From contig CM036159.1 in NCBI GenBank assembly GCA_020631735.1, forward strand, positions 96,272,656 through 96,336,655: a DNA stretch of 64,000 nt, given 5' to 3'. Position numbers and translations under genes: made by a program. The notes below the pieces were generated by a model. That model was not told the DNA's origin and ran no database searches. It saw only the letters and a program-made list of their open reading frames with translations. The DNA comes from Saccharum officinarum (lineage: Eukaryota; Streptophyta; Magnoliopsida; Poales; Poaceae). Positions within the stretch are counted from its first letter, which is position 1. Every line of letters starts with the position of its first letter. This document shows, piece after piece, positions 21,852 to 33,090 of the stretch.

Positions 21852-22019
21852 CAGTGGCGGATGTGGGATGCGGGATAAGGGGGGGCTAAAACAACAGAGA
21901 TATTGATTTGCACGAAGATTTAACGGTGAAATTAAGTTTTTGCTACAGTAATTAGCATTGAAATCAAGAAATTAGGGGGGGCTGGAGCCCCCCCAGCCCC
22001 CCCTTTGGATCCGCCCCTG
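21852..22019. mobile_element. 168-bp hAT-like MITE, TSD TACATATA
   Basis: Ends CAGTGGCGGAT and ATCCGCCCCTG are inverted. It is flanked on both sides by TACATATA (21844-21851, 22020-22027), the 8-bp size of hAT insertions. The flank is a simple repeat, so the TSD alone is weak, but the paralogous site at 61070 lacks the element. Confidence 0.75.
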
Positions 22020-22091
<72 letters not shown>

Positions 22092-22093
22092 CA
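22020..22093. repeat. (ACATAT)n microsatellite
   Basis: About 12 units directly after the MITE. The paralog at 61070-61090 has only three. Confidence 0.95.
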
Positions 22094-22160
22094 TCTCCAT
22101 CGATCGATCGTGGACAGAAGCTGCTTGCTGGCTCTGAGTTTCCTTTTGATTGGGTTCTGA

Positions 22161-22444
22161 TGAAGACGAGGAGAGGGGTGGGTACTGCGACCGCCTGCTG
22201 CTACCTTCTCATGGGCCATGGCCCAAAGATAAGGCGGCCCAGGGGACATTGGGCTTGAAGGGGACCGCCAAAGGCACCCACGTTCGTTCCCGGCACAGGG
22301 CATCGGAGCAACGGAACGGAGCGGTGGTTGCCTTTGCCTCTCATAGTACTAGAAGGCTGGTCACACCTTAAAAAAAAAAAGACAACTGGTCACCGGCACA
22401 GACCGCGACTGCGTGCGTCACCGACCCCTGCCGTGCGGACAGGA
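22161..22444. other. No gene recognised
   Basis: Mixed-composition spacer with an A-run at 22368. Short frames in it have no recognisable content. Confidence 0.5.
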
Positions 22445-22955
22445 CTGCGGCGGCTGCGGGTTCGGGCTGGTGGGGGCGCTGGGCCACACCGCCACCCACC
22501 ACCCACCACCCGACCCGCAGCACGGAGAGGAGACACGCAGCAGACGCAGTGGTGGACCTGGTGGCCGAACCTGACCGTGACCGTACCTCCCAGCCACTTC
22601 TACATCTAGGGTTGGGTTGGGGTTCATGGTGGGTGGTAGTTGCATTCACGAAGGTCGTTGCCCAACTGAGCAGTGACCAGGGAGCACCGCTTCTGTACTC
22701 GCATGCTTCTGCCCAACCATGCCGCCGTACGGACGCGCTGCAATTTCACAAGGGCAAGCGCAGCAATGCTGTAAAATTAGAGCAGACAGTAATGTTACTC
22801 CCCGGTAAGTTACGCCGTGACTTTTCGCTTCATCGATCCCACGCGTACGTGGATCCATTCGAGATCCAAAGCTCCTGCATGATTTTAATTAATTACTGCG
22901 AAAAATATAGATACATAGCCCCAAACCGAGTGTTTTTAACCTGAGCTGAGGTAGG

Positions 22956-23161
22956 TACTCCCTCCGTTTTAAATTATAATTCATTTAACTTTTTTGACTC
23001 TAAGTTCGGCTGCTCATCTTATTCAAAAAATTTGTGCAAACATAGTCAAATTTAAGTTATTCTTGAAGAACTTTTGTTAATAAAGCAAGCCACAACAAAA
23101 GAAGTCATATTTAGCACAAAATTTTGAATAAGACGAACTATAATTTGGAATGGATTTAGTA
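22956..23161. mobile_element. Stowaway-like MITE
   Basis: TA then CTCCCTCCGTTTTAAATTAT at the left end, inverted AATTTGGAATGGATTTAGTA at the right, which is degenerate. TA target. Confidence 0.65.
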
Positions 23162-23227
23162 CATACCATTCACGGGCATCTCGCCATCCGCATGATCTTA
23201 AAAAAAAGTTATGGAGAACTTATTTAT

Positions 23228-23489
23228 TATTCCCTCCGGTCTATTTTATCTGGCGTAAGTAAGAATGACACAGTCTCCAAGATTACATTGTGACCATTCA
23301 TTTGCTTTATATTACATTATTTATGTTTATAAACTTATAATCATTGGATAGTATAATTCTTTACAAATCTAATCATATAAAGTTTGTATTATAATAATTA
23401 AAAAATTATTAGCCTGATTGTTGGTCAAAGCTTTTAAAGTTTGAATCTTGATAGGCGTGTGCGACAGATAAAATGGACCAGAGGAAGTA
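23228..23489. mobile_element. Stowaway MITE
   Basis: Left TATTCCCTCCGGTCTATTTT and right AAAATGGACCAGAGGAAGTA are inverted copies with TA ends. Confidence 0.75.
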
Positions 23490-23553
23490 TCTTCTACTGT
23501 CTCTGGATCCTCCTTATAAAGTGGTGTCACGATGGCTAATGGCTAGGTATTTG

Positions 23554-23649
<96 letters not shown>
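23554..23649. repeat. (ATT)n microsatellite, 32 units
   Basis: Uninterrupted ATT repeat. The plus-strand frame reads poly-isoleucine and is not a gene. Confidence 0.97.
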
Positions 23650-23671
23650 GCAGCACTAAACGCTTATTAAC

Positions 23672-23897
23672 TACTCCCTCTGTCTCTGAAAGAATCAATT
23701 CCTAAATCCATGTCAGTCAAACTTTTTTAACTTCGACTAAAATGAACATCTTATGAAAATATATTGTATGATAAATCTAATGATACTAATTTTGTATCAT
23801 AAATCTTAGCATTTTTTTTCTATAAATTCAGTCAAAGTTTAAAAAATTTGACTTAAGACAACTCTAGAAATTGATTTTTTCAGAGACGGAGGGAGTA
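23672..23897. mobile_element. Stowaway MITE
   Basis: Ends TACTCCCTCTGTCTCTGAAA and TTTCAGAGACGGAGGGAGTA are inverted, with TA flanks. Confidence 0.82.
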
Positions 23898-23994
23898 TCA
23901 AGTATAGCTTTTTATTACCATTGTGGATGTCCTAAAGACCTAAACTAAAGCGGTGCGATCCAAAAAAAACAAAGACGATGCATATATATATATA

Positions 23995-24326
23995 GGCCTT
24001 GTTTAGTTCATAAAAGAAAATTTTTTGGATGTCACATCGGATGTTTCATGGGATGTCGAAAGAGGTTTTCGGATACTAATTAAAAAATTAATTACATAAC
24101 TCGCCTCGAAACCGCGAAAGAAATTTATTAAGCCATCATTAGCACATGTGTGTTACTGTGGCACTTAAGGCTAATCATGAACTAATTAGGCTTAAAAGAT
24201 TCGTCTCATGGTTTCCAACCAAATTGTGTAATTAGTTTTTTTTATCTATATTTAGTACTACATGCATGTGTCCAAACATTCGATGTGATGAGGTGAAAAA
24301 ATTTTGTGCAGGAATTAAACACAGCC
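23995..24326. mobile_element. Tourist-like MITE, TSD ATA
   Basis: Starts GGCCTTGTTTAGTTC, ends GAATTAAACACAGCC, with ATA on both sides (23992-23994, 24327-24329). The interior carries the core shared by the other copies in this window (CATGCATG, TTAGGCTTAAAAGATTCGTC). Confidence 0.8.
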
Positions 24327-24591
24327 ATAGATCATGTTCCGTTAGTTAGTCTGGATGGGTTCCAGGCCTTGTCTCTAAACCTCATGCATGTAATGCTAAG
24401 AAAAAATATTCCCTAAAATCAAAATGTAATCTAGCTTCAATTATTTCACCCTCCCTTGTTCTAGTTCAGCACCTCCTTCGTATCCTTTTCTGGCTCCGCC
24501 ACTGGTTTCAAGTAATCCCTCTTCGTTCTCAGATAACTGCAGCTACAGTCAGCACCGGAGTGACGTACGTCTTAAAGATCTCAGACGTTAG

Positions 24592-25076
24592 GGCCATGTT
24601 TAGTTTGCTTCAAAATATAAAAAGTTTTCAAGATTTCTCGTCACATCACATATGTCGGCACATGTATGGAACATTAAATGTTGGTAAAAAAAACTAATTG
24701 CACAGTTTGTCTGTAAATGTCGAGACGAATTTTTTAAGACTAGTTAATCCATGATTGAACGAAGTTTATCAAATATAAACGAAATGTGCTACAGTGTTTT
24801 TTCAAAAAAAATTGCAAACTAAGGCAGTGTTTAGTTTCTTCAAAATTCCAAAAATTTTACAAGATTCCCCGTCACATCAAATCTTTGGACGCATGCATGG
24901 AGCATTAAATGTAGGTAAAAAAATAACTAATTGCACAGTTTGTCTGTAAATGTCGAGACGAATCTTTTGAGCCTAGTTAGTTCATGATTAGATAAATTTT
25001 ACCAAATAATAACGAAAAATGCTATATGAACTTTACACACACTTTACAACCGTCTAAACACACCCTAAACATGGCC
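24592..25076. mobile_element. Tourist-like MITE with a second MITE nested in its terminal repeat
   Basis: Outer element starts GGCCATGTTTAGTTTGC. Its right end is the exact inverse once the inner element (24823-25065) and one TAA are left out. The proximal paralog at about 13690 lacks both. Confidence 0.82.
24823..25065. mobile_element. Inner Tourist-like MITE, TSD TAA
   Basis: GGCAGTGTTTAGTTTC … GTCTAAACACACCC, flanked by TAA at 24820-24822 and 25066-25068. Confidence 0.8.
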
Positions 25077-25548
25077 TGGGATATGAATATGACGGGAGGG
25101 AGCATCAGCACGCGGGCCAGCAGCCACTATTACAGCTCTACAAAAAAATGGAGCATGGCGTGCCCATGTCCGCGATCGATCCCTTCTCCTCTGCAAGAAA
25201 GCAAGATCCCAAAGACAGCGACGGGTCAAATTAAAGGCGGGAGGGAGGGACATCGGGCAAACAAGGAAAATCCCAACCGTCTGCCACAAGCAACGCCTTC
25301 CCTTCCCCTGGTTCAAGTGAAGAGAAGAAAGCTTTGCCGCTACTCGACTTCGATTCGAACCCCCTCACAGGGCAGCCACAAGGCAAAAGAAAAGAAAAGA
25401 AATCTCTACTCAGAAGCAAAGCCCAGGGCTGTCGTCGATTCCATTTTCTTTTTCTTTTTCATTTCAACCGTGCAAGCAAAGCAACAAGCCTCAGGTCGTC
25501 GATCGTCGGTTTTCTTCCGGCCGGCGGGAAGGATCGGAGACGGATCGG

Positions 25549-25923
25549 ATGGGCGGCGCCGGGCCGCCGCCGACGTCGTGGCGGGCGGTGACCGCGGCCG
25601 CTGTGGCGCTGTGGCTGGTCCCGGCGGTCCTGGCGCTGGCGGTCCTCTGGCTGCCGCTGCTCTGCTGCGCCGTGGCCGCCGTCCGCTTCCTGAGGGTCAG
25701 GAGGAAGCTGGTGGCGGCCAGCAGGAGATCGTCGCGTGGCTGCTGCGACGGCGACGGTGAGGACGGCCGCGGGCTGGAGGAGGTCACGATGGTGGACGCT
25801 GCCGGCGGAGGCCGGCTCCGGCTGCTGCACCAGTACCTCGACGACCAGATGGAGCTCGTCGGAGGAGGAGGAGGGTACGAGGAGCAGGAAGAAGGATACC
25901 TCTCCAGGCCAGCTTCTTGTTGA
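25549..25923 (+). CDS. Small single-pass membrane protein (124 aa), host gene
   Basis: Intact ORF of 124 codons with strong GC3 bias, typical of grass genes. A short N-terminal segment is followed by a long hydrophobic stretch at about 14-46 (…ALWLVPAVLALAVLWLPLL…), then a basic stop-transfer run (RFLRVRRKL, RRSSR), then an acidic/glycine-rich tail ending EEGYLSRPASC. By the positive-inside rule the tail is cytosolic. The ATG has G at +4. A 5' UTR-like region upstream is conserved in the duplicated block, and a normal-looking 3' region runs to about 26330. A longer frame at 25026-25760 overlaps it but begins inside a MITE and has no such structure. Family not recognised; function unknown. Confidence 0.7.
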   Translation: MGGAGPPPTSWRAVTAAAVALWLVPAVLALAVLWLPLLCCAVAAVRFLRVRRKLVAASRRSSRGCCDGDGEDGRGLEEVTMVDAAGGGRLRLLHQYLDDQMELVGGGGGYEEQEEGYLSRPASC

Positions 25924-26440
25924 TCCGACGGCGAAACAGTAGTAGTGTGCTAACTGATAAGAGAAGAGACAGAGAAACTGAATCCCGAAGCTTTTCTTTT
26001 TTATTTCGGTTTGCAGTTCGTAGCCTGTAAAACAGGGGGAGTTGGCAGAATGAGTTTGCAACTCCTTGCTCGATTGTTGACTTGCAGCTCTTCCGATCCC
26101 GTGAATATGATGTAACCGTGTGTTTCCTTTGTTTCACCTCCATTCCAAAGGGGCCCATAGAGCGTTAGTTGTTCATCTTGCTTGGTGCCTCGATCTGTTG
26201 ATGTTGTACTGTCCAGTTTAGCTATTCAGTTTTGGAATTTATATGTGGTTGTAATGACAGGTCAAATACTGTTAGGGAGCTCTCGATGCTGAAAATGTGA
26301 GATGTACTTTCTAATTTAGAAAGGACTGTAAATGATAACGCGATGAATCAGTGGCTTGAAGTAGTTCAGTTAGCTTCTACCATTGTCTTTATCGAAGAGC
26401 TAGACTCACTAATTTGTCAGTTTAATTCAAATAGGGTATG
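25924..26440 (+). other. 3' UTR and downstream region of the membrane protein gene
   Basis: AT-richer transcribed-looking sequence with TGTAA-type and GTTTTGG elements typical of plant 3' UTRs. No second gene seen. Confidence 0.4.
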
Positions 26441-27765
26441 CTCTTCCCGGCCGGTCACCAGGCACTTTTACCGACCGGCTCACAGTAATGCTTTGAACGA
26501 GACGTTCGTCCACCCGGACGCTCCGTTGCTGGGCCACGACGCCAGTCCAACAACCCACGATCCTTCGTCTCTCAAAAAAACTGGTTATCCATTTATTTCC
26601 ATCCACTCGTTCCTTTTTCTATCGTTCTTATCCGATCGCCTGTCGCCTCCGAGTGCACGGCCGCTAGCCCTCCGAGGCGTAGTGCGCGGCCGCCTCCGAG
26701 GCGCACTGCTCGGCCACTAGCCTTGCCAGGCATGTTGCGCGGCCGCCTCTGAGTCACGGCGCTCGGCTGCCGGCCCTGCCAGGCGTAGCGCGCTGCAGCC
26801 CTCTCCAAGTCGTGCAGCCGATGCCTCCCTTCTACAACATGCAGCTACTGCCGCCGGCCCGCCACCTACAGGCGCCGCCAGGTCGCTGCCTTCGGTGAAC
26901 ACCACACACCGACGAGCCTCCATTCTGCCGAGCAGTAAGGAGATGTTGCGTTGAAAGTGCATGTTGCAAGAGTATGTTTCAATTGTTTCAAAGATATGTT
27001 GCAAGTGTTTTATGTGGATGTTGTAAAACTAGATTGTGATGTTGCACATGTTGCAATGGTTGTACACGTATGTTGCAAGCGTCCGTTCCAAATGTTTCAT
27101 CTGCTTTTTCAGACGTATGTTGCAAGCGTGCTTATTTGGATTTTGCATTTGTTTCACATATATGTTGCAAGAGTATGTTCAAAATGTTTCAATTGTTTCG
27201 GTCTTATGTCGCAATAAGTGTTTTCATGTTGGAAGCTGCAATTGTTTTATCTTGATGTTGCATATGTTTCACACACATGTTGCAAGTGTGTGATTCAAAT
27301 GTTTCATCTACTTCAGACTTATGTTGCATTCAAGTATTTCATGTTGCAAGTGTTTCGTGTTTGAGAGGTATGTTCAGAGAGTCATGAGGGCACGGCCCGA
27401 ACACCGAGGGAAGGGGCACGGTGAGCCAAGGGCCGGCAGATGGGGCGCGCAGCGCGCCTGGGGCCCTGCAGATGGGGCGTGTTCATCCTCATCTTAGCTC
27501 CCAGGTCCCGCCCGCGTGGAGATAGAGGGCGGGGTTAGGGGGAGGAGCAACGCGCATAGGGCGGGGCGAGACGGACGGGGGCAGGGTACGCGTGCATGGC
27601 GGGATGAGGCAGACAAGAAAAGACTGCAGCGATACGGTGGAAGTGCAACGCATTTCTGCTGGGCCGTTCGGTACCGTCCGATGGAATTCTATCCCATCAG
27701 ACGTCCGGGCACCAGCAATTCCCCTCTGTAAATGGTTAGACGGCCTCCACGCAAACGCCACCTCT
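26441..27765. repeat. Dispersed DNA-transposon-like repeat with ATGTTGCAA array
   Basis: The left part is GC-rich with repeated GCGCGGCCGCCTCYGAG units (about 26650-26760). The centre (26940-27365) has more than ten variants of TGTTGCAAGYGTTT and ATGTTTCATCT. The right part is GC-rich and ends near GACGTCCGGGCACC, a partial inverse of GAGACGTTCGTCCACCCGGACG at the left. The pattern is common in non-autonomous grass transposons (MULE-like), but the class is uncertain. Confidence 0.5.
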
Positions 27766-28260
27766 AAAAATCGCTATTGACAATGGCAGACATTCTAAGG
27801 GTCTGCCTCTAAAAAATTGATTAATAGATGAAGACATTTCAAGAGACCTGCTTTTAGAAATAGTTCATACAAAAATAATTCATAACTTTTTCATATAAAT
27901 TTATATGAAGACAAACTTTATATGAAACTTGTACATCTCGATAGAATCTATAGCTATGTAGCTGAGAAGTTTATTGTTTGATACTTTTCAGAGTATAAGA
28001 ATATTGTTTTAAGTTCTTAAATTTTGAAATTTAGAATTTAAAATTTTCAAACCACCTCATATGTTGACATGGTATATAGCAATGTTGTATTTTTCAGTAC
28101 AATCTCCAAATTTATAGTGGAAATTTTTTTATTTGAAGTTATTTAGAGTCCCAAATTTATGTTTTAAATTCTTAGATTTAAAATTTAAAAATTTAGAATT
28201 TCCAAACAATTGTGAATGTTCTGTTCAAAAACAATCTTGAAAGTTCACATGGTTAATACC
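27766..28260. repeat. CACTA-like subterminal repeat segment
   Basis: Contains GTCTGCCTCTAAAAA and inverted TTTTAGAA blocks, plus the …ATTTAAAATTTT… motifs seen also at 31590-32150 and 48900-49160. It has no coding content. Confidence 0.4.
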
Positions 28261-28980
28261 AAACAACATATCTTTCTAGCATTTGGCTCATGTTTAGTTC
28301 TCAAAAGTAAACGTTTGGCTCATGTCTGAGTGGTGCATTTCGTTATGCAAGCTTGCCTTTCCGAAATCTAGGATTGTTGCGCAGGAACCTTTTTGAGATT
28401 TGGATAGATCCGTCGTATGATGAAAAATTAAAAATTACAGCCCAGTCCATTCATGCAGCAGGAAACCAAAAGTTTGGCATCATATCAAAAGGACTAGAAA
28501 TGCTATGATCGTTGATCGTGCAAGAAAAGGCAGAGAGGTAGTCTACCACTACCCAATGTATTTTCCCAGGCGTGCTAACTACTGCATCGCCACTTCAGCA
28601 GCAGTCAAAATAAGCCACTTTGGCACGTCCAGGCACTACAATATTTTCCTCGTTTGACTTATTAGGAGTACAGTTGACAGCATAAGCACTATTTCGTACC
28701 TGATTAGTGAAAACGACGCATCACACTCATCAGCACGTCGTCATGTAGATGTGTAATAACCGAGACCTGGCCTGACGAGACCGATAATTTCCTGGAAGAA
28801 TGTTTGACTGTTGTATGAATCAGGGCCCAGATATATACCAACTGTATCACCATATATTGCATATACTAGTTGTTAGTTGAAACAATATAGAATGTTACAA
28901 GAGCAATCAAATAAGAGGCCGAAATTAAATAATTATAAAATATTGGTAAAAGGAGACGTGTGTCTTACTATTACTCCTTA
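28261..28980. other. No gene recognised
   Basis: Unique-looking AT-rich intergenic DNA. No open frame of interest. Confidence 0.5.
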
Positions 28981-29560
28981 GGGCATCCACAGTGGTATAA
29001 ATTAGTTAATAGCTCTAAGCCAACTTCTTCGATGGTGCTAACTTTTAGCATATAGCACATAACATGAATAACCTCACATGAAACTCACATGATCTTGGAA
29101 TATGTGTATGAGCCTAACTCTTGATCAAGAGCTAACTTTTATCCTTCTTCTGTTAAAATATGAAAAAATACTTAAAGCTAGGCCATTGCATGTGTCGTTA
29201 GGTGAATGAAAAGAGAAAAACGAACATCATTAGTAGGTACTCCCTCCATCACACTCAACCCCCCCCCCCCAAAAAAACATGAATTCCTAAAATCACACAA
29301 AGGCAAACTATCTTAACTTTGATCAACTTTATAATAAAAGACAATAATATCTATGGCATCAAATAAGTACATTATAAAAATATGTTCCATGATGTATCCA
29401 AACGGCCTCTAAATTTTAGACTATTTTAGCACACTTATGTGATCTAATGAACTAATGATATTTTTTATGCAGCTGGCTAAACTTTATTAGACAACATTTT
29501 AGACTATTTGTTTAGAGCCTTCGGCCCTAAATTTAGTAGCTAAACTTTAGACCATGAAAT
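28981..29560. repeat. MITE fragments
   Basis: Starts GGGCATCCACAGTGG (a common MITE end). A Stowaway-type left end (TACTCCCTCCATCACA) lies at 29238 and is followed by C12/A7 runs. Confidence 0.45.
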
Positions 29561-29564
29561 CTAA

Positions 29565-29911
29565 GGGCATGTTTGGTTCAGGGAGCTAAAGTTTAGTCCG
29601 TGTCATATCAGATGTTGACCGGGGTTGACCATGGGGTTTTCGGATACTAATTAAAAAAACAAATTACATATTTGGTGGATAATCCGTGAGACGAATTTAG
29701 TAAGCCTAATTAATCCATCATCAGCACATTTTGTTACTGTAGCAATTTAGTGCTAATCATGGACTAATTAGGCTTGAATAAATCGTCTCACAAATTATTC
29801 TCACCCTATATTTTTAGTTTCGTAAATAGTCTATATTTAGTACTACATGCATATATCCAAACATTCGATGTGATGGGGACTAAAATTTAGTCGAGCGAAC
29901 CAAACAGGCCC
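29565..29911. mobile_element. Tourist-like MITE, TSD TAA
   Basis: GGGCATGTTTGGTTCAG … GAACCAAACAGGCCC, flanked by TAA on both sides. 347 bp. Confidence 0.87.
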
Positions 29912-30164
29912 TAAATAGAGCATTATACTTTTAAAAAAAACTATTTTATCTAAAAGGGAAAATAAATCACAATAACCTGATTTATATGGCCTTTTTTAGG
30001 TAATAAAGAAAATTATTTGGGATGCAATCTCATAAAAAACAAGGCATCAGTCCAATATTATTAAAAAAAGGTAGCTACGGCTACAAAACTCACTCACAAT
30101 AATTCTAAAGAGTCCGACATTATAAATACACAACTATTTGTTGGAGGAACAAAATGCATAGCTA

Positions 30165-30456
30165 GATATTAAAAAAACTCGATCCTCGGGGGCAGACGGT
30201 CCCCCGGGTATTTCACTTAAGAAGATGGCCTTCTTACATAGATCAAGAAAACCTCTAAACCCTTGTCGCTCCCATACACAGCGGCACCGCAGCTCACATG
30301 AGACTAAGCCGGACCTTAAACCTGTGCTTTGGTGTAGGATAGACGAGGGGATTTTTTTTACAATGCGCAAACTATGCATGCGAGGTGGGGAGTCGAACTC
30401 ATAACCTGGAGCTTCCCACCACTGGGGAGCTACCAACCGCGCTATGAGCCCGTCCA
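30165..30456 (-). mobile_element. Au-type SINE, TSD CATAGCTA
   Basis: Read on minus, a tRNA-like head has an A-box-like TAGCGCGGTTGGTAGC and a B-box GAGTTCGACTCCC. It then has the body of the Au SINE family and a T-rich end (ATCGAGTTTTTTT). Both flanks carry CATAGCTA (30157-30164, 30457-30464). The minus frame across it is not a gene. Confidence 0.88.
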
Positions 30457-30547
30457 CATAGCTACATTTAGACTCTAAGTCCCAGCGGACTAAACCCTAC
30501 CGCTAATAATCCTCATGTTGCTGCAATGGTACAGTGTGCAGACCTAT

Positions 30548-30715
30548 CAGGGGCGAAGCTAGCTAGAAGCTAGTGGGTGCAAATGCACCACCTAATTTTT
30601 GTGAAAACAATGGTTTTTTTTCTAAAATTCACCATATATGCATCACCTATAGCACAAGTCTATGCACCCACAAATCAAGTGCGTAACCCTCTAATTTGCT
30701 CTAGCTTCGCCACTA
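30548..30715. mobile_element. hAT-like MITE (168 bp)
   Basis: Ends CAGGGGCGAAGCTAG and CTAGCTTCGCCACTA. Flanks AGACCTAT and ATACCTAC agree at 6 of 8 bases, as for an aged 8-bp TSD. Confidence 0.7.
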
Positions 30716-31589
30716 ATACCTACATAATATTGCCTAACCTAGATATCGGTGTATTTAATTTTCTATTCGGTTGGCACCGATTCCTCTTCATGCTCCGCTC
30801 CCCAAAATCCAACCACCAGCATCGCATGCTGCAAGGTGTAGAGCGAAGTCCAAACGCTCTCTCCTTTTTTAGGACTACTCTAGCCATACACTGTGGAGAT
30901 CCTAACAAGCCAGACCTAACTATTAGGTTGGTTTTCTTGGTACAGTGATCCAGGTATACACGCAGCTATCCATTGTATAGGCTTCACACAGTGTCTACTA
31001 TCTATTTGGTTATGCTCAGCCAGTAGGTGGAATTTCTTTTTCCCGTACGTATCAATGGAGATCTTTATCACTAATTTATTTATAGTTGTCCAAAATCCAC
31101 GAGTAGGGAAAGTGCTCCCTTCATTTTCAGAATACGTTATTTGACTACCCAAAATCATGGTTCAACTAATAGCTAATCAATTAATATATATGTAAATTAT
31201 CGATCTCAGGCCTACCGGTCACCTTGACGATAGAATGATAGATGTTGTCGTCCATAGTTGGCCACATACTGCAGGCTGTTGCTACCGTGGTGAGCGTGGC
31301 CACTGGCCAGTCACTACAATCCCAGTCCCTATTAAAAATCACAGCAGCGACTGGACCGACTATGCCTCTATGGCGGTGCTTGGTCAAAGCGTTTCACAAT
31401 AGGCTGCCGTGTATTGTATTGGCTACGGTTCATGAGGATTGACGCTGTGGTGACTGCCCACGCTTGCCACTAGCCATGATCGCTGCAATAGCGACAACCT
31501 ACAGTCGGTGACCAAATATGGATGGCAGCTTTTGATATGGGGTTTGCAGCAAAGACTAAAAAACGATTTTGGGATGGTTTTTTAGAAGT
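30716..31589. other. No gene recognised
   Basis: Intergenic DNA with a few short frames that have no recognisable motifs. A moderately GC-rich patch at 31200-31510 shows no domain. Confidence 0.5.
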
Positions 31590-32150
31590 AGGTCAATATA
31601 GAGACGTCTATACAGTAGCCTCTAAAAAGAGCCGCTTTTAAATACAGCCGCGTATAAAAATGCCCATATTTTTATAGGCACATCTATTTCCAGCCGTCTC
31701 TAGGAATTGATTTTTAGAGGTGGTTATATTTCCAGACGCCTCTAAAATAAGAGCTGCATAGTAAATTCAAATTTTCAAACACCTTTAGCTGGGAAAGGAC
31801 CAAAGCGATAGTTGTAAATCTCGAAAAGTTATGCACCTTTGTAGTTATCAACTTTTTCATTTTGAATTCAGGTATGCCTAGAAAATTACGTTTGAATTTC
31901 TCACATTTGAAATTCGATTTTTTTTCAAACGATCTCGGATGGAGAAACGACCAAAAACGAGTTGAACGACTTTGTAGTTAACAACTTTTTCATTCCAAGT
32001 CGTTTATGCATGGAAAATCACATTTAAATTTCCTCACATTTCAAATTCGAATGTTTTAAATGACCTGGGATGGAGAAATAAACAAACAAAATGAAAGTTG
32101 TAAATCCCCAAAATTAAACAGCTTTGTAGTTGCATTATAGAACGGTCAAC
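31590..32150. repeat. CACTA-like segment with repeated subterminal motifs
   Basis: Repeats of CCTCTAAAA and TTTTAGAGG in both directions at 31610-31750. Repeats of GTAGTTAACAACTTTTTCATT-type units follow at 31840-32120. Similar units occur inside the CACTA element at 48900-49170. Confidence 0.45.
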
Positions 32151-32490
32151 AAACTAGTCGTCCACTGAAAACGAACGAAGGGTGTACGGTTTAATTTTGT
32201 TGGAACACAGTTCACCCTGTCAAAGTGTCAATGATACTAGTAGTTCAGATCGGGGGGGTACCATGTGGAAGGAGACGACGGGCACATGGACACGCCGAAC
32301 CCTTTCTGCCGAACGGGCCCCCATCGACCTGTCTTCCCTTGACCACTTGCGAGATACAGATCGCAGGAGCACGCATGCAGCCAGCAGCCATACAAGGCCA
32401 GGGAACATGCAGGCATGGCAGCACCCAGCCAGCCACAGCCGTGATGATGATGCAGATGCAGATGCTGCCCGGCCGGCGGCCGGCCAAGTA

Positions 32491-32737
32491 GGGGCTTGTT
32501 GAGTTCTAAAATATTTCACGAAAAAAACAGTAGATTATTTGTTAAATCGAATCTTTGGACACATGTATGAAGCATTAAATATAGATAAAAAATAAAACTA
32601 ATTATATAGTTTAGATGAAATGGATGAGATGAATCTTTTAAGCCTAATTAAGTCATGATTAGACACTAATTAATAAATAACAACAAAAAGTTCTATAGTA
32701 GCATTTCGTAAAATATTTCAGGAACTGAACAAGCCCT
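32491..32737. mobile_element. Tourist-like MITE, TSD GTA
   Basis: GGGGCTTGTTGAGTTC … GAACTGAACAAGCCCT, flanked by GTA on both sides. Confidence 0.75.
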
Positions 32738-33090
32738 GTAAGCATCAGCCAACAGCAGCAGGCGTGCACGTTATAAATGATCACGCATTACATGGTGTAC
32801 AACGTACTAGTACTACTAGTAGCTTAGAGTGAGACGAGACGGCCATTATTCATGGTACAGTGCGCGCCAAATCTGTTGCTGAGTTATGGGGCGACATGTA
32901 TATGGCACCTACTCATGAAGTCGATGGTAGGAACAAGCTATTACTATTAGAGACACCATTATTCCATTCTCTTGTACAATGCCAGCTTGTGCTCTGTTTT
33001 CGCATGGTTCATGTCATCACATCTGCTGCGTGGTGATGTTTGGGGCCTGTATACATGGCATGCAGTTTGGCACCTAGCACAGCAACCTCA

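Larger units (their letters stand above)
21220..22160. repeat. Duplicated block B, right part
   Basis: Collinear with 59500-61130: CATCAAGGCTAATGG-like, CAGATGAGGAAAAGTGGG, CGCGGAAAAGGAGA, GGACAGGTGTATCGGCT, TAGCCTTCAGCTGAAAGCAC and CTCCATCGATCGAT appear in the same order. No conserved reading frame between copies. Confidence 0.85.
22445..25400. repeat. Duplicated block A, distal copy (upstream region of the gene at 25549)
   Basis: Paralog of 12858-14042, lengthened by several MITEs that are missing from the proximal copy. It ends in the 5' region of the small membrane protein gene. Confidence 0.8.

Noticed and set aside
21932..22303. Minus frame with Met-Tyr repeats
   Set aside because: Translation of the ACATAT microsatellite.
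23473..23670. Poly-isoleucine ORF
   Set aside because: Translation of the ATT microsatellite.
25026..26061. 244- and 200-codon frames over the small membrane protein gene
   Set aside because: One starts inside a MITE, the other is antisense. Neither shows structure like the TM frame at 25549.
30134..30457. 107-codon minus frame
   Set aside because: It is the Au-type SINE read through.
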